Positions 18,301-26,199 of a DNA stretch of 64,000 bases are shown piece by piece. The stretch covers positions 174,120 to 238,119 of the forward strand of contig DAOTJS010000002.1 in the NCBI GenBank assembly GCA_035448825.1, read 5' to 3'. The translations under genes and the position numbers were made by a program. Within the stretch, counting starts at the first letter, position 1, and each line of letters starts with the position of its first letter. The notes under the pieces were generated by a model that saw nothing but the letters and a program-made list of their open reading frames with translations, ran no database searches and was not told where the DNA came from. The DNA is from JAGNGI01 sp035448825 (GTDB taxonomy: Bacteria; Fidelibacterota; UBA2242).

Positions 18301-18556
18301 CCGAGCCATTCAGACTAAACAACTCCAGATCATCCCTTATATATTCAGCTTCATTGGAATCGTTGGTAATTAATAAAATTGGCTTGCCAATATTTTGGTA
18401 AAAAGCATAAAGAAAAAGAGCAATCATAAAACCGGATAATCCCGAAATGGAAAATCCAGTACCAGAATGGTAACAAGCCTTTACTGCAGATTGAAAAGCT
18501 GAACTTTCAGAAAAGGCAGAAACTACATTTTTTATCTGATCGTCTAAATGTTTCAC
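15326..18556 (-). CDS. mfd: Transcription-repair coupling factor Mfd
   Basis: At 1076 residues the protein has the Mfd order: UvrB-homology N-terminal modules, an RNA polymerase interaction domain (MVHINYGIGRFAGLDKI, LCLEYAGGDKVFVPLEKL), RecG-like helicase motifs (Walker A LCGDVGFGKTEVA, DEEH box in LLIIDEEHRFGVK, LALSATPIPRSL) and a C-terminal TRCF domain. It removes stalled RNA polymerase and recruits UvrA to lesions. The start is GTG, overlapping the mnmG stop by four bases. The placement directly after mnmG in the origin cluster is not usual for mfd. Confidence 0.97.
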   Translation of the reverse strand: MKHLDDQIKNVVSAFSESSAFQSAVKACYHSGTGFSISGLSGFMIALFLYAFYQNIGKPILLITNDSNEAEYIRDDLELFSLNGSVCYLPEPPNASYLFSDTESLNAYFANDTLQKLSSGENTIVVATFSSLNNKFPKAKDFIDLKRTYHVNELVNRDVFIEYLVQLGYVIAPSVESPFEYCIKGGIVDFFPPESLRPYRIEFFGDTIESIRTFNPDSQLSICNFSSFTVQAPAHSSLDNQNSTNIFSYLKKDTVIFCLHAEKLSDLEAKGSADIFSCLSSYKLISHYDLLSADVVFQVNPQPQTNSINSFKEHLLTVLTSQPNARILLFCANSVQVERLKELLGVDKLSYFVSSISAGAELPKEGLYFYTDHQIFKREHRVNFFKKYSSDFPVEKFSPYEISPGDLMVHINYGIGRFAGLDKISAFGSMRECLCLEYAGGDKVFVPLEKLNYVQKYSGNLQNPPPLNKLGTTDWERTKLKTRRAIDEISKELIELYAKRLGAPGYAYPPDNELQFLMESEFLYEETPDQLSAIRAIKDDMEKPQPMDRLLCGDVGFGKTEVAIRASFKAVSGSKQVAVLVPTTILADQHYAVFSQRLQKYPIKIALLSRFVPRKMQSQIISDLSAGKIDIVIGTHRLLSKDVSFKDLGLLIIDEEHRFGVKDKERIKFLRESVDVLALSATPIPRSLNFSLIGARDFSIINTPPISRLPVITEVITFDMNIIKKAILREMNRGGQVFFVHNDIKSIAALSHKLALAIPEISIDYVHGQMNERELEKTMAAFIKNEINVLVTTTIIESGIDIPNANTIFINQAHHYGLAQLYQLRGRVGRSSRRAYAYLIVPEPSRIKPDALRKLQTIKKHTALGSGYSVALQDLEIRGAGNLLGTSQSGNITAIGYELYMKFLREALDEIKSTQPTHPEKFKSETEVLCPLPAFFPDDYISDSSVRLEYYRQLSQAEELSAIDEIAEQIRDIYGKPPSEAMTLFNISKIRLLASLLGIKKANITDGSASLIWDESFVPSTEIEIINVIQKTAAVLGLSYKFNPFNTLYLIVYFKNKFDFDKITCFLNLLGSTLNL

Positions 18557-20433
18557 GTTAAACCGGAACGCTTGTGAAGTAGGAAAAACAGCGTCGCGAT
18601 GTCCGCCGGAGAAACTCCCGGAATTCGAGAAGCCTGGCCGAGGGTTTGCGGACGGAAGAGAATCAATTTTTCACGTGCCTCGTTAGTTATAGGTTGAACC
18701 GCAGTATAATCGAAGTCTGGTGGAATTTTAGTATTTTCGTTTTTTGACATTGATTCGATTAGGGCTTGGCTATGTTTAATATAACCGGCATATTTGACAT
18801 CGCACTCAATCTCTTCTGTCAGCTTAGGGAAATAGGCGAGCTTGTTTTTTATATCACTCGATAAAAAAGGATTAAGTGAAACGAGCGTGACATCCGGACG
18901 GCAAAGCAATTTATATAAGGTAATATTCCCGTGTATGGAATTAGCCTCAGTGCCGGGTAATATAGCTTTAGCCGCCTCGGCCGAAATACGTTCTGAAGAT
19001 AGAAAAGAAATGATTTCATCAATAATCTTTATTTTTTGTCGAGATGTTTCATAAACTTTTTGCGGCAATAGACCGAGTTCATATCCTTTTTGAGCAAGTC
19101 GGCGATCGGCATTATCAAAACGTAGCATCAAGCGGTGCTCGGCACTCGAGGTGAACATCCGGTATGGCTCATTGGGACTTTTGGTAATTAAATCATCAAT
19201 GAGAACCCCGATATAAGCTTCGTGTCTTTGCAAAACAAATGGTTTGCGACCTTGTATAGAAAGGGCGGCGTTGATGCCAGCCATCAAGCCCAGTGCGGCC
19301 GCTTCTTCATAACCGGAAGTGCCATTAATTTGACCGGCTAGATAAAGTCCGTTGAGCGACTTGGATTCGAGGGTATCTTTAATTTGGTAAGAAGGGAAAA
19401 AATCATACTCAACGGCATAGCCTGGTTTGATGAATTCTGCTTTTTCAAGACCAGGTACGGTTCTTAGGGCATTTATTTGAACATCTAGGGGTAAGCTGGT
19501 CGAAAATCCGTTTACGTAATATTCAGTGCTATTTTTCCACTCCGGTTCTAAAAATATTTGGTGAGACATCCGTTCTTTAAAGCGGACACACTTGTCTTCT
19601 ATGCTGGGACAATAACGCGGGCCAATGCCTTTAATTATGCCGGAATAAAGCGGCGAGCGATCTAGATTTTTCAGAATGAAATTATGGGTTACTGTATTTG
19701 TGTGGGTCAGAAAACAGGGAATATTAGGTGGTGAGAAATTTCGAGTGCTAAATGAAAAAGGAACAGGGTATTGATCGCCATATTGGGGCATTGTCTTGGA
19801 AAAATCTATAGAACTGGCCGAAATCCTGGGTGGCGTGCCGGTCTTAAGACGTCCAGAATGAATATTATATCTGGCAAGGTCTTCGGTAAGGCCGGTTACT
19901 GGTTTTTCATCAATCCGACCGCCGTGTGATTGTTGTAGACCAATGTGGATTAGTCCATTGAGGAAAGTGCCGCAAGTTAAAATAACCGCCCGGCAAAAAA
20001 TGTTTCCGTTATGAATTAAATGGAGGCCATTTATAGTCTGTTTATTGACGATCAAACTATTGGCAGTATCCTCAAGAATTGTGAGCCGGTCTTGATTTAA
20101 TAAAGTGTTTCTGGCCAACAACGAGTATTGAATTTTATCGGCTTGAGCCCGAGGTGACCAAACTGCTCTCCCCTTGGACTTATTTAGCATTTTGAATTGG
20201 ATTCCGGTGCGGTCAATTAATTTTGCCATTTCGCCACCCAGGGCATCAATTTCGGCGACGAGGTGACCTTTAGCTAAGCCACCAATCGAGGGGTTACAAG
20301 ACATTCTACCGATTGCAGAAATGTTTTGAGTGACAAGCAGAGTTGATAGTCCCAGGCGAGCGGCTGCTAAAGCCGCTTCTATTCCAGCGTGACCGCCTCC
20401 GACAACCGCGATATCAAAGTCCAATTGTTTCAT
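18553..20433 (-). CDS. mnmG: tRNA uridine-34 5-carboxymethylaminomethyl synthesis enzyme MnmG (GidA)
   Basis: The FAD-binding Rossmann motif is at residues 8-25 (VVGGGHAGIEAALAAARLG). Other family blocks include CNPSIGGLAKGHLVAEIDALGG, RVRGLKTGTP-like GRLKTGTPPRI, RYCPSIEDKCVRF and GYEEAAALGLMAGINAAL. MnmG works with MnmE (encoded next door) to modify the wobble uridine of certain tRNAs. At 626 residues it is full length. The mnmE-mnmG pair near dnaA is ancestral to many bacterial origins. Confidence 0.98.
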   Translation of the reverse strand: MKQLDFDIAVVGGGHAGIEAALAAARLGLSTLLVTQNISAIGRMSCNPSIGGLAKGHLVAEIDALGGEMAKLIDRTGIQFKMLNKSKGRAVWSPRAQADKIQYSLLARNTLLNQDRLTILEDTANSLIVNKQTINGLHLIHNGNIFCRAVILTCGTFLNGLIHIGLQQSHGGRIDEKPVTGLTEDLARYNIHSGRLKTGTPPRISASSIDFSKTMPQYGDQYPVPFSFSTRNFSPPNIPCFLTHTNTVTHNFILKNLDRSPLYSGIIKGIGPRYCPSIEDKCVRFKERMSHQIFLEPEWKNSTEYYVNGFSTSLPLDVQINALRTVPGLEKAEFIKPGYAVEYDFFPSYQIKDTLESKSLNGLYLAGQINGTSGYEEAAALGLMAGINAALSIQGRKPFVLQRHEAYIGVLIDDLITKSPNEPYRMFTSSAEHRLMLRFDNADRRLAQKGYELGLLPQKVYETSRQKIKIIDEIISFLSSERISAEAAKAILPGTEANSIHGNITLYKLLCRPDVTLVSLNPFLSSDIKNKLAYFPKLTEEIECDVKYAGYIKHSQALIESMSKNENTKIPPDFDYTAVQPITNEAREKLILFRPQTLGQASRIPGVSPADIATLFFLLHKRSGLT

Positions 20434-20442
20434 GTGAAACCA

Positions 20443-21795
20443 CTATTTGCCGATGCAAAAATGCTGGAAGATATTGTTCAATATTTCCTCATTAGAGGTT
20501 TTTCCGAGGATTTTATCATACTCGTCGAGTGCCATTCGAAGATCAGCAATGAGAATCTCGGGAGCCAGGTTTTGTTTTAGATGCTTCTGGGTAGTGAGCA
20601 AATATTGTTTAGCCGTCCGCAGGCCGGTGGCGTGTCGCTGATTGGTGATAATAAGACTATCGGAAGCGCCTACTTGTTTCTTGATTGAATCAACAATCAG
20701 TTCGGTGAGTTTATGGATTCCCTGATGTTTCTTTGCCGACACAAAGATATGTGGAAATGGAGCGAAGTGCTTTTCATACCTCGTCAAGCTCTTTTGGGAG
20801 GCAATATCAATTTTATTGATAACAACGATAGTATTTTTAGAACTGTAATATTCTGTCCACGCTCTTTGGATTGGTTGAGTAGCATCAACGACGAACAGGA
20901 TAATATCGCCCTTTTGGATATTGTCCTTGGTGCGGTCAATGCCAATTTTTTCGATTGGGTTTTTGGTTTTCCTGATCCCAGCCGTGTCAAGCAGTCGAAT
21001 AATATAACCACCGGCCTGAATTGCCTCCTCGAGTGAATCTCTGGTCGTTCCCGGATAAGGTGTAACGATAGCGCGTTCTTCGTTTAAAAAAGCATTTAGC
21101 AAGCTTGATTTACCACTATTGGGCGGCCCGATGATCGGTACCAGTACGCCTTGCTTCAATATTTTACCGCAAGAATATGATTTCAGCAAATTATTGTTAA
21201 TTTTCAATATATTACTAATAGATTTTATCAATTCATTCGCTGGTATTTTGTCTATTTCATTCTCCGCAAAGTCTAATTCTAATTCCAGAATAGATATTAG
21301 TTCGATGATTTGGTTGCGCAGCTCAGAGAATTTTTTACCAATTGAACCTGCCAGCGATTGGATGGCGGCTCGATGCGACGCTTGAGTTTGGCTAAAAACC
21401 AAATCAGCTACAGCTTCGGCCTGAGTCAAATTAAATTTGCCGTTGAGAAAGGCGCGTCGCGTGAATTCTCCAGGTTGAGCCAGCCTGGCCCCGTGCGCGA
21501 GGCATAATTCAATCAGTTTATTAATAATGAATGGACTGCCGTGGCAACTGATTTCGACTAAATCTTCACCGGTATAGGAATTGGGCGCTTTATAATAAAT
21601 TACAACTGCATCGTCAACTAACTCATCGTTGCTGTACAAATTTACATGTTGAGCGATTCGCGGTTTAAGTTGGGCGGTGGTTTGGGTTAATTTTTGAACG
21701 ATACCCGGTGATTTTGGACCGGAAAGACGCACTACTGCCAGCGCACCAAGTCCAGGTGGAGTTGAAAGGGCAACTATTGTACTTTCGGAGGCCAT
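20443..21795 (-). CDS. mnmE: tRNA modification GTPase MnmE (TrmE)
   Basis: The 450-residue protein has the N-terminal folate-binding domain (TPPGLGALAVVRLSGP; GEFTRRAFLNGKFNLTQAEA), an inserted G domain (GPPNSGKSSLLNAFL, GTTRDSLEEAI, DTAGIRKTKNPIE, NKID) and ends in the catalytic CIGK motif (FCIGK). It pairs with MnmG in U34 modification. The gene lies 9 bases before mnmG and 19 bases after yidC. Confidence 0.98.
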   Translation of the reverse strand: MASESTIVALSTPPGLGALAVVRLSGPKSPGIVQKLTQTTAQLKPRIAQHVNLYSNDELVDDAVVIYYKAPNSYTGEDLVEISCHGSPFIINKLIELCLAHGARLAQPGEFTRRAFLNGKFNLTQAEAVADLVFSQTQASHRAAIQSLAGSIGKKFSELRNQIIELISILELELDFAENEIDKIPANELIKSISNILKINNNLLKSYSCGKILKQGVLVPIIGPPNSGKSSLLNAFLNEERAIVTPYPGTTRDSLEEAIQAGGYIIRLLDTAGIRKTKNPIEKIGIDRTKDNIQKGDIILFVVDATQPIQRAWTEYYSSKNTIVVINKIDIASQKSLTRYEKHFAPFPHIFVSAKKHQGIHKLTELIVDSIKKQVGASDSLIITNQRHATGLRTAKQYLLTTQKHLKQNLAPEILIADLRMALDEYDKILGKTSNEEILNNIFQHFCIGK

Positions 21796-21814
21796 AATTC
21801 TTGGTAAAATTCAT

Positions 21815-23575
21815 TCAGCGACGGCGTATCTTTGTTTGGTATTGGCGCAGGGTTTGGGAAGTAGTTTTACGGACTTTCTTGGGCTTTGGTTTGGGAGGAA
21901 AATATTTTTGCTGAACGATTGACAGAATATTGTAAAGAGTATAATATAAATTTAGACCAGATGGAAATTGGTTAAATAAGAAGAAGAAGAAGATAGTCAT
22001 AAAGTAGGTCATTACTTTCTGCTGTTGATTACCAGAAGCTCCGGAGATTTTTTGCTGAACCAGCTGCGAAATTGCCATAATAAAAGGCAGAACATTAACC
22101 TGACTACCATAAATTGGAATTGGAAATGGTAGAGTGAAAATTGTATCCGGTGCAGATAAATCGGTGATCCAAAAAATAAAAGGCGCCTGACGTAATTCTA
22201 TCGTGGTGCGAAAGACGATAAAAAGCGCCCACAGAATCGGCATCTGGAGCAAGAGTGGTAAACAGCCTCCCATGGGGTTGACATTATGTTCGCGCATCAA
22301 TTTGAGACGTTCATTATTAAGGCGCTGAGGATCGGAAGCATATTTTTCTTGAATAGCGTTGAGTTGCGGTTGGATATTTTGCATTTCTTTCATTGAGCGC
22401 GTGGAACTATTTGTCAGGGGAGTGAGGACAATTTTTAATAAAATAGAAAATATGATCAATACCCAGCCATAATTAGGAATTAATAGATGCATTTTCGTGA
22501 AAAGCCAAAAGATTCCTATACTTATGGGCCGAATTAAACTGGCTCCAAAGTTCATCAAACGTTCGATCTTGGGAGCAATGCCTTTGATTATGTTGTAGTC
22601 CAGTGGTCCGAGATAAATCTTAACCGCTTTTTCGGAAGAAGCACTGAGAGTCATATACATATTGAATTTTTTCTGGAAATCTTTGCCCTGTGATGGAATC
22701 CCAGAAGCTGTCAGGAGATAACCTTCTGCGGGCTGATGAGGTATTAAAGCGACGACAAAATACTTGGTTTTGATCGCCGTCCAATAGGTAGCACCCGCTA
22801 AGCCGGCCATGGCAGTTTTGCCCTGCTTCACGTCCAGATTCTCAATTTCGTCGCCAACGCAAGCCGAGGCCCGTGAATAGGAGACATCTTCTTTAATCAT
22901 GGCTTCAGTGTATGCTATTCCACCTTCCCAGACTAACTCATATTTATCAGAAGCCATTTCATTGAGGATGCCACTAAGATCATTAAAAGAATTGATGAAA
23001 TATTTGTCACCATAAAAGACAAAAGTGCGCGAAATTATCGGATTATTGTCGGATGTCAATTGAAATCGGATAGTAAGACTATCACCATCGGAAATTCTAT
23101 AATAATTTTTACCGGTTGCCTGATGTTCGGTAACAATCTGGAAATTTTGATCAATGATTGCTGAATCGCCGTTGCTTTTTAGGTACTTAATGAAAAGTCG
23201 TTTTGCCTCAAAAGACGGAATCATTTCGACTAGACTTGTATCGCGACCGATGATTTTGTTGTAATTTTTTAGAATGACGCTGGTGATTGTACCGCCTCCG
23301 CGCGAGGATATTTTAAGACGATAAAGATCATTTTCAATGGTGAGTGTGTCGGGTTTTTGTTGTCCCTGGGAATTCAAGTGTTGCCAATTACTTTGGAGAT
23401 TTGATTCGGACAATTTCGCTGGAGTAGTTTCACCCGTATTGAGAGTAGGGGTTTGTTCAACGACTTTTTCCGAGGTGGTTTCGGGGGGATTCTTGGAAAT
23501 GATTTTAAAATAGTATGGCATTGTCAATATTATGATAAATATGAGAACAAAGCCGATAATTGATTTTCTATCCAT
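21815..23575 (-). CDS. yidC: Membrane protein insertase YidC
   Basis: The layout matches Gram-negative YidC: an N-terminal membrane anchor (about residues 6-23), a periplasmic beta-sandwich domain of ~300 residues, and the conserved five-helix insertase core (NYGWVLIIFSILLKIVLTPL; NPMGGCLPLLLQMPILWALF; FPSGLNLYYTLYNILSIVQQ). The basic C-terminal tail is suited to ribosome contact. It inserts membrane proteins with or without SecYEG. The start is two bases after the yidD stop. Confidence 0.98.
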   Translation of the reverse strand: MDRKSIIGFVLIFIIILTMPYYFKIISKNPPETTSEKVVEQTPTLNTGETTPAKLSESNLQSNWQHLNSQGQQKPDTLTIENDLYRLKISSRGGGTITSVILKNYNKIIGRDTSLVEMIPSFEAKRLFIKYLKSNGDSAIIDQNFQIVTEHQATGKNYYRISDGDSLTIRFQLTSDNNPIISRTFVFYGDKYFINSFNDLSGILNEMASDKYELVWEGGIAYTEAMIKEDVSYSRASACVGDEIENLDVKQGKTAMAGLAGATYWTAIKTKYFVVALIPHQPAEGYLLTASGIPSQGKDFQKKFNMYMTLSASSEKAVKIYLGPLDYNIIKGIAPKIERLMNFGASLIRPISIGIFWLFTKMHLLIPNYGWVLIIFSILLKIVLTPLTNSSTRSMKEMQNIQPQLNAIQEKYASDPQRLNNERLKLMREHNVNPMGGCLPLLLQMPILWALFIVFRTTIELRQAPFIFWITDLSAPDTIFTLPFPIPIYGSQVNVLPFIMAISQLVQQKISGASGNQQQKVMTYFMTIFFFFLFNQFPSGLNLYYTLYNILSIVQQKYFPPKPKPKKVRKTTSQTLRQYQTKIRRR

Positions 23576-23577
23576 TA

Positions 23578-23808
23578 TTATTCCTTTGGGGTTGGGAGAG
23601 GATCATAACCTCCAGTGTGATAGGGATGGCATTTTAGTATTCTAATGATCGAGAGCCAAGCGGCTTTAAAAAAATTGAAATTAGTAAAAGCATCTATAGC
23701 ATATTGGGAACAAGTCGGAGTAAAACGGCAATTGCCGGGGAAAAGAGGTGACAGCAATAGGCGATAGGCTTTTATGATTAAAATAATCAATGTGTTAAAT
23801 ATTTTCAT
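23578..23808 (-). CDS. yidD: YidD membrane-protein insertion efficiency factor
   Basis: This 76-residue protein has the whole YidD signature: AYRLLLSPLFPGNCRFTPTC, followed by SQYAIDAFTNF and RILKCHPYHTGGYDPLP. YidD is a small, amphipathic, membrane-associated partner of YidC. It sits between rnpA and yidC as in most bacteria and overlaps the rnpA stop by four bases. Confidence 0.96.
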   Translation of the reverse strand: MKIFNTLIILIIKAYRLLLSPLFPGNCRFTPTCSQYAIDAFTNFNFFKAAWLSIIRILKCHPYHTGGYDPLPTPKE

Positions 23809-24191
23809 TCCAGTTGTGATTTTATATGATTTATCAGAAATTGAGATAGGGTGTTCACTTGCAAATTATCAGGTTTTTTAAAAACAGTAATGGCGACTGC
23901 CACCGGTTGTCGGCAATGAGGTTTACAGAGACGAAAAGCCTCTCTAATTTTTCGCCTGTACATGTTCCTTTGAACGGCATTACCGCAACATTTTTTTATC
24001 ACAATAGATAATTTCCAATCAGTTTGAGGTAAGATAGAAATGTAAATTGAGTCATATTTTAACGGCTTTCCATTAAAGATAATTTTAGCGCGTTTATCCC
24101 AGTTGGTAAGCCTTTCGTGGCGGGGTAGATTAGGCCGATAGGATTTTGCGCCCCTTAGAGCGTCTTCTGGCGAGGGTTTTTCTGCCACCAT
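23805..24191 (-). CDS. rnpA: Ribonuclease P protein component, start inside rpmH
   Basis: The RNase P protein motif is clear: LSIVIKKCCGNAVQRNMYRR followed by KIREAFR, with surrounding strands of the family. The only ATG or GTG starts in this frame are at 24191 and 24188, which lie inside rpmH, and a stop codon occurs two codons further up. The first ~20 residues therefore share DNA with the end of rpmH in another frame, an overlap of about 62 bases. The extension (residues 1-27) is unlike usual RnpA N-termini. Long rpmH/rnpA overlaps are known in Thermus. It binds RNase P RNA and aids tRNA 5' maturation. Confidence 0.9.
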   Translation of the reverse strand: MVAEKPSPEDALRGAKSYRPNLPRHERLTNWDKRAKIIFNGKPLKYDSIYISILPQTDWKLSIVIKKCCGNAVQRNMYRRKIREAFRLCKPHCRQPVAVAITVFKKPDNLQVNTLSQFLINHIKSQLE

Positions 24192-24264
24192 TGGTACTCA
24201 TTCTTTTTCTAAAACCGTGATCATTTTTTCTTTTACGGTTACTGGGTTGATAAGTTCTTTTCAT
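24130..24264 (-). CDS. rpmH: Ribosomal protein L34 (bL34)
   Basis: A 44-residue basic protein reads MKRTYQPSNRKRKNDHGFRK and continues with RMSTNGGRKTLARRRSKGRK to ILSA. This is the complete bL34 sequence. It is preceded by a GAGGAAAT ribosome-binding site. It is a component of the large ribosomal subunit. Its last 20 codons overlap the start of rnpA in a different frame. The rpmH-rnpA-yidD-yidC-mnmE-mnmG order beside dnaA is the ancestral bacterial origin arrangement. Confidence 0.97.
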   Translation of the reverse strand: MKRTYQPSNRKRKNDHGFRKRMSTNGGRKTLARRRSKGRKILSA

Positions 24265-24301
24265 ATTTCCTCATTGATATTATTGTTACTTAAATCGGCT
24301 T

Positions 24302-24329
24302 AATTTAACTTTTTTGACTTGATTATCAA
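24302..24329 (-). promoter_or_regulatory. Possible sigma-70-like promoter of rpmH
   Basis: On the minus strand TTGATA at 24324-24329 is followed after 16 bases by TAAATT at 24302-24307, 37 bases before the rpmH start codon. Both hexamers are close to consensus but the region is AT-rich, so a chance match is possible. Confidence 0.4.
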
Positions 24330-24801
24330 TGTCATAAATAAAGCGGAAAGTCCTGTTTATTTGCCTTATAACCACAACTATCAAATTTTTATCACTTATA
24401 GCTAAAAAATATTTTTCCCCAAGCAAATTATTATACCTTAAAATGTTACAGAGAAGAGAGGCAACAATATTTAGGATTTTGTTAAACTTTTTCTTGCTAA
24501 TTAACGGTAAGCGGTTACTTTATGATGTGAAAGAAAATAGTTGTGTTGATAACTTGTTAATATTATGAAATGCTCAACCTGTTGTTGGAAACCCCAAAGC
24601 GTTCAAAGAACAAGGTTGCACCGATTTATCTATTCGGTGGATTTTCCTATAGTTATACTCGGGAAATATTCGGTACATTTTCTGGAATTTATCCGAACTC
24701 AATTTTCTATATGATTGGATTTTTAGCAAATAGCGGGTTATGAAAATGGCTTTAAATGCTTTGTATTTATGTTGATAACTTTGATTTAGGATGTAATTTA
24801 T
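24330..24801. other. Putative chromosomal replication origin (oriC) between rpmH and dnaA
   Basis: This gene-free, AT-rich stretch separates the leftward rpmH operon from rightward dnaA, the usual oriC position. It holds two TGTTGATAA sites (24544-24552 and 24770-24778), each one mismatch from TGTGGATAA, and a weaker TTATCCGAA (24689-24697). The second site lies 23 bases before the dnaA start and could mediate autoregulation. Two TATTCGGT octamers are spaced 36 bases apart (24631, 24667). No canonical TTATCCACA was found, so the origin call rests mainly on context. Confidence 0.55.
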
Positions 24802-26196
24802 ATGTCTGATTCCTTAATTTGCGGTGATGTTTGGAGTAAATGCCTGGAATATGTACGTACAAAGATTCCTCAGCAGACTTTTGAAACGTGGTTTGTTCCA
24901 ATGAAAGCCATTTCACTTGCCAATGACACTCTAATTTTGCAGGTTCCTAATAAATTTTTTTACGAATGGGTTGATAATCATTACCGTGATATGCTTCTTA
25001 AAGCTATCAAGGAAATAACCGGTAACGGTTTCGGTGTAAGTTATACTGTCCTTTTAGGTGAGGAATCGGATAAGTTCCCAGGAGCATCAACCGCTCATAA
25101 CCAGAGAAATGCCAGTTCTTCGGCGGACGAGACCGAATATAAAAGTGGTGCACGTGAGCAAGGTACCCGTTTAAATGAACGTTATGTATTCGATACGTTC
25201 GTTGAGGGTGCATCTAACCAATTTGCTCGAGCAGCCGCGATGGCTGTAGCCAGCGCTCCCGGGCGCACTTCTTTCAATCCGCTAGTAATTTATGGTGGCA
25301 CCGGCCTGGGCAAAACCCATTTACTCCAGGCTATTGGCAATGAAGCCCTGAGTAACGGCCGAGCCAGGAAGGTAATCTATGTTTCCAGTGATACTTTCAC
25401 CCTAGATTTCATTGCGGCGATTCAGAATAACAAGACTACAGAATTTTCGCGGTATTATCGTAATATTGACATGCTCCTGCTGGACGACATTCAATTTTTT
25501 CAGAATAAAGAACAAACGCAGGAGCAATTTTTCCATATTTTTAATGATCTATATCAGCGCCATAAGCAAATTGTTCTAACTACCGACAAACCGCCGATGG
25601 AATTGCGCGGTTTACAAGAACGTCTGTTATCCCGCTTTCAGTCTAGCCTGACCGTTGATATTCAGCCGCCTGATTTAGAAACCAGAATTGCTATTTTACA
25701 GAAGAAAGCCAACGACGACGGTCTGGATATTCCGTATGAGGTAATCGAGTATCTATCAATGAACATTCGATCCAACATAAGGGAATTAGAAGGTGCACTG
25801 ATCCGACTTTTAGCCTATTCATCGTTGTTACAAGTGGATATAGACATTAACCTTACCCAGCGGGTATTGCGCGAGATTCTTGGGACGCGTCACTCATCGG
25901 CATTGTCAATAGAGAATGTACAAAGCACAGTGAGTACAGTCTATAAGATAAATCTGGATTCAATGGTTGGGAAGGGGCGTACTAAAGAAGTTGCTGAAGC
26001 ACGTATGATTGCGATGTATTTAACGCGTGAGTTTACCGGTCTTTCGCTTAAAACTATCGGATTATATTTTGGCGGACGGGATCATTCGACAGTAGTACAT
26101 GCCTGCCGCTGGGTAGAAGAACGCCTGCAAAGCGACTCGATTTTTGCCCGTCAGATTAATGATCTGAAAGCCAAGTTGTCCCAGAATATTCAGTAA
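24802..26196 (+). CDS. dnaA: Chromosomal replication initiator DnaA
   Basis: All four domains are present in 464 residues: domain I (about 1-85), a variable linker (about 86-125), the AAA+ domain with Walker A at 165-172 (GGTGLGKT) and Walker B (MLLLDDIQFF), and the DNA-binding domain IV with the signature GGRDHSTVVHACRWVEE near the C-terminus. DnaA binds origin boxes and opens the duplex. An AGGAT element precedes the ATG. It is the only plus-strand gene in the first 33 kb and is convergent with yifB, whose stop lies three bases beyond. Confidence 0.99.
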   Translation: MSDSLICGDVWSKCLEYVRTKIPQQTFETWFVPMKAISLANDTLILQVPNKFFYEWVDNHYRDMLLKAIKEITGNGFGVSYTVLLGEESDKFPGASTAHNQRNASSSADETEYKSGAREQGTRLNERYVFDTFVEGASNQFARAAAMAVASAPGRTSFNPLVIYGGTGLGKTHLLQAIGNEALSNGRARKVIYVSSDTFTLDFIAAIQNNKTTEFSRYYRNIDMLLLDDIQFFQNKEQTQEQFFHIFNDLYQRHKQIVLTTDKPPMELRGLQERLLSRFQSSLTVDIQPPDLETRIAILQKKANDDGLDIPYEVIEYLSMNIRSNIRELEGALIRLLAYSSLLQVDIDINLTQRVLREILGTRHSSALSIENVQSTVSTVYKINLDSMVGKGRTKEVAEARMIAMYLTREFTGLSLKTIGLYFGGRDHSTVVHACRWVEERLQSDSIFARQINDLKAKLSQNIQ

Positions 26197-26199
26197 ATT

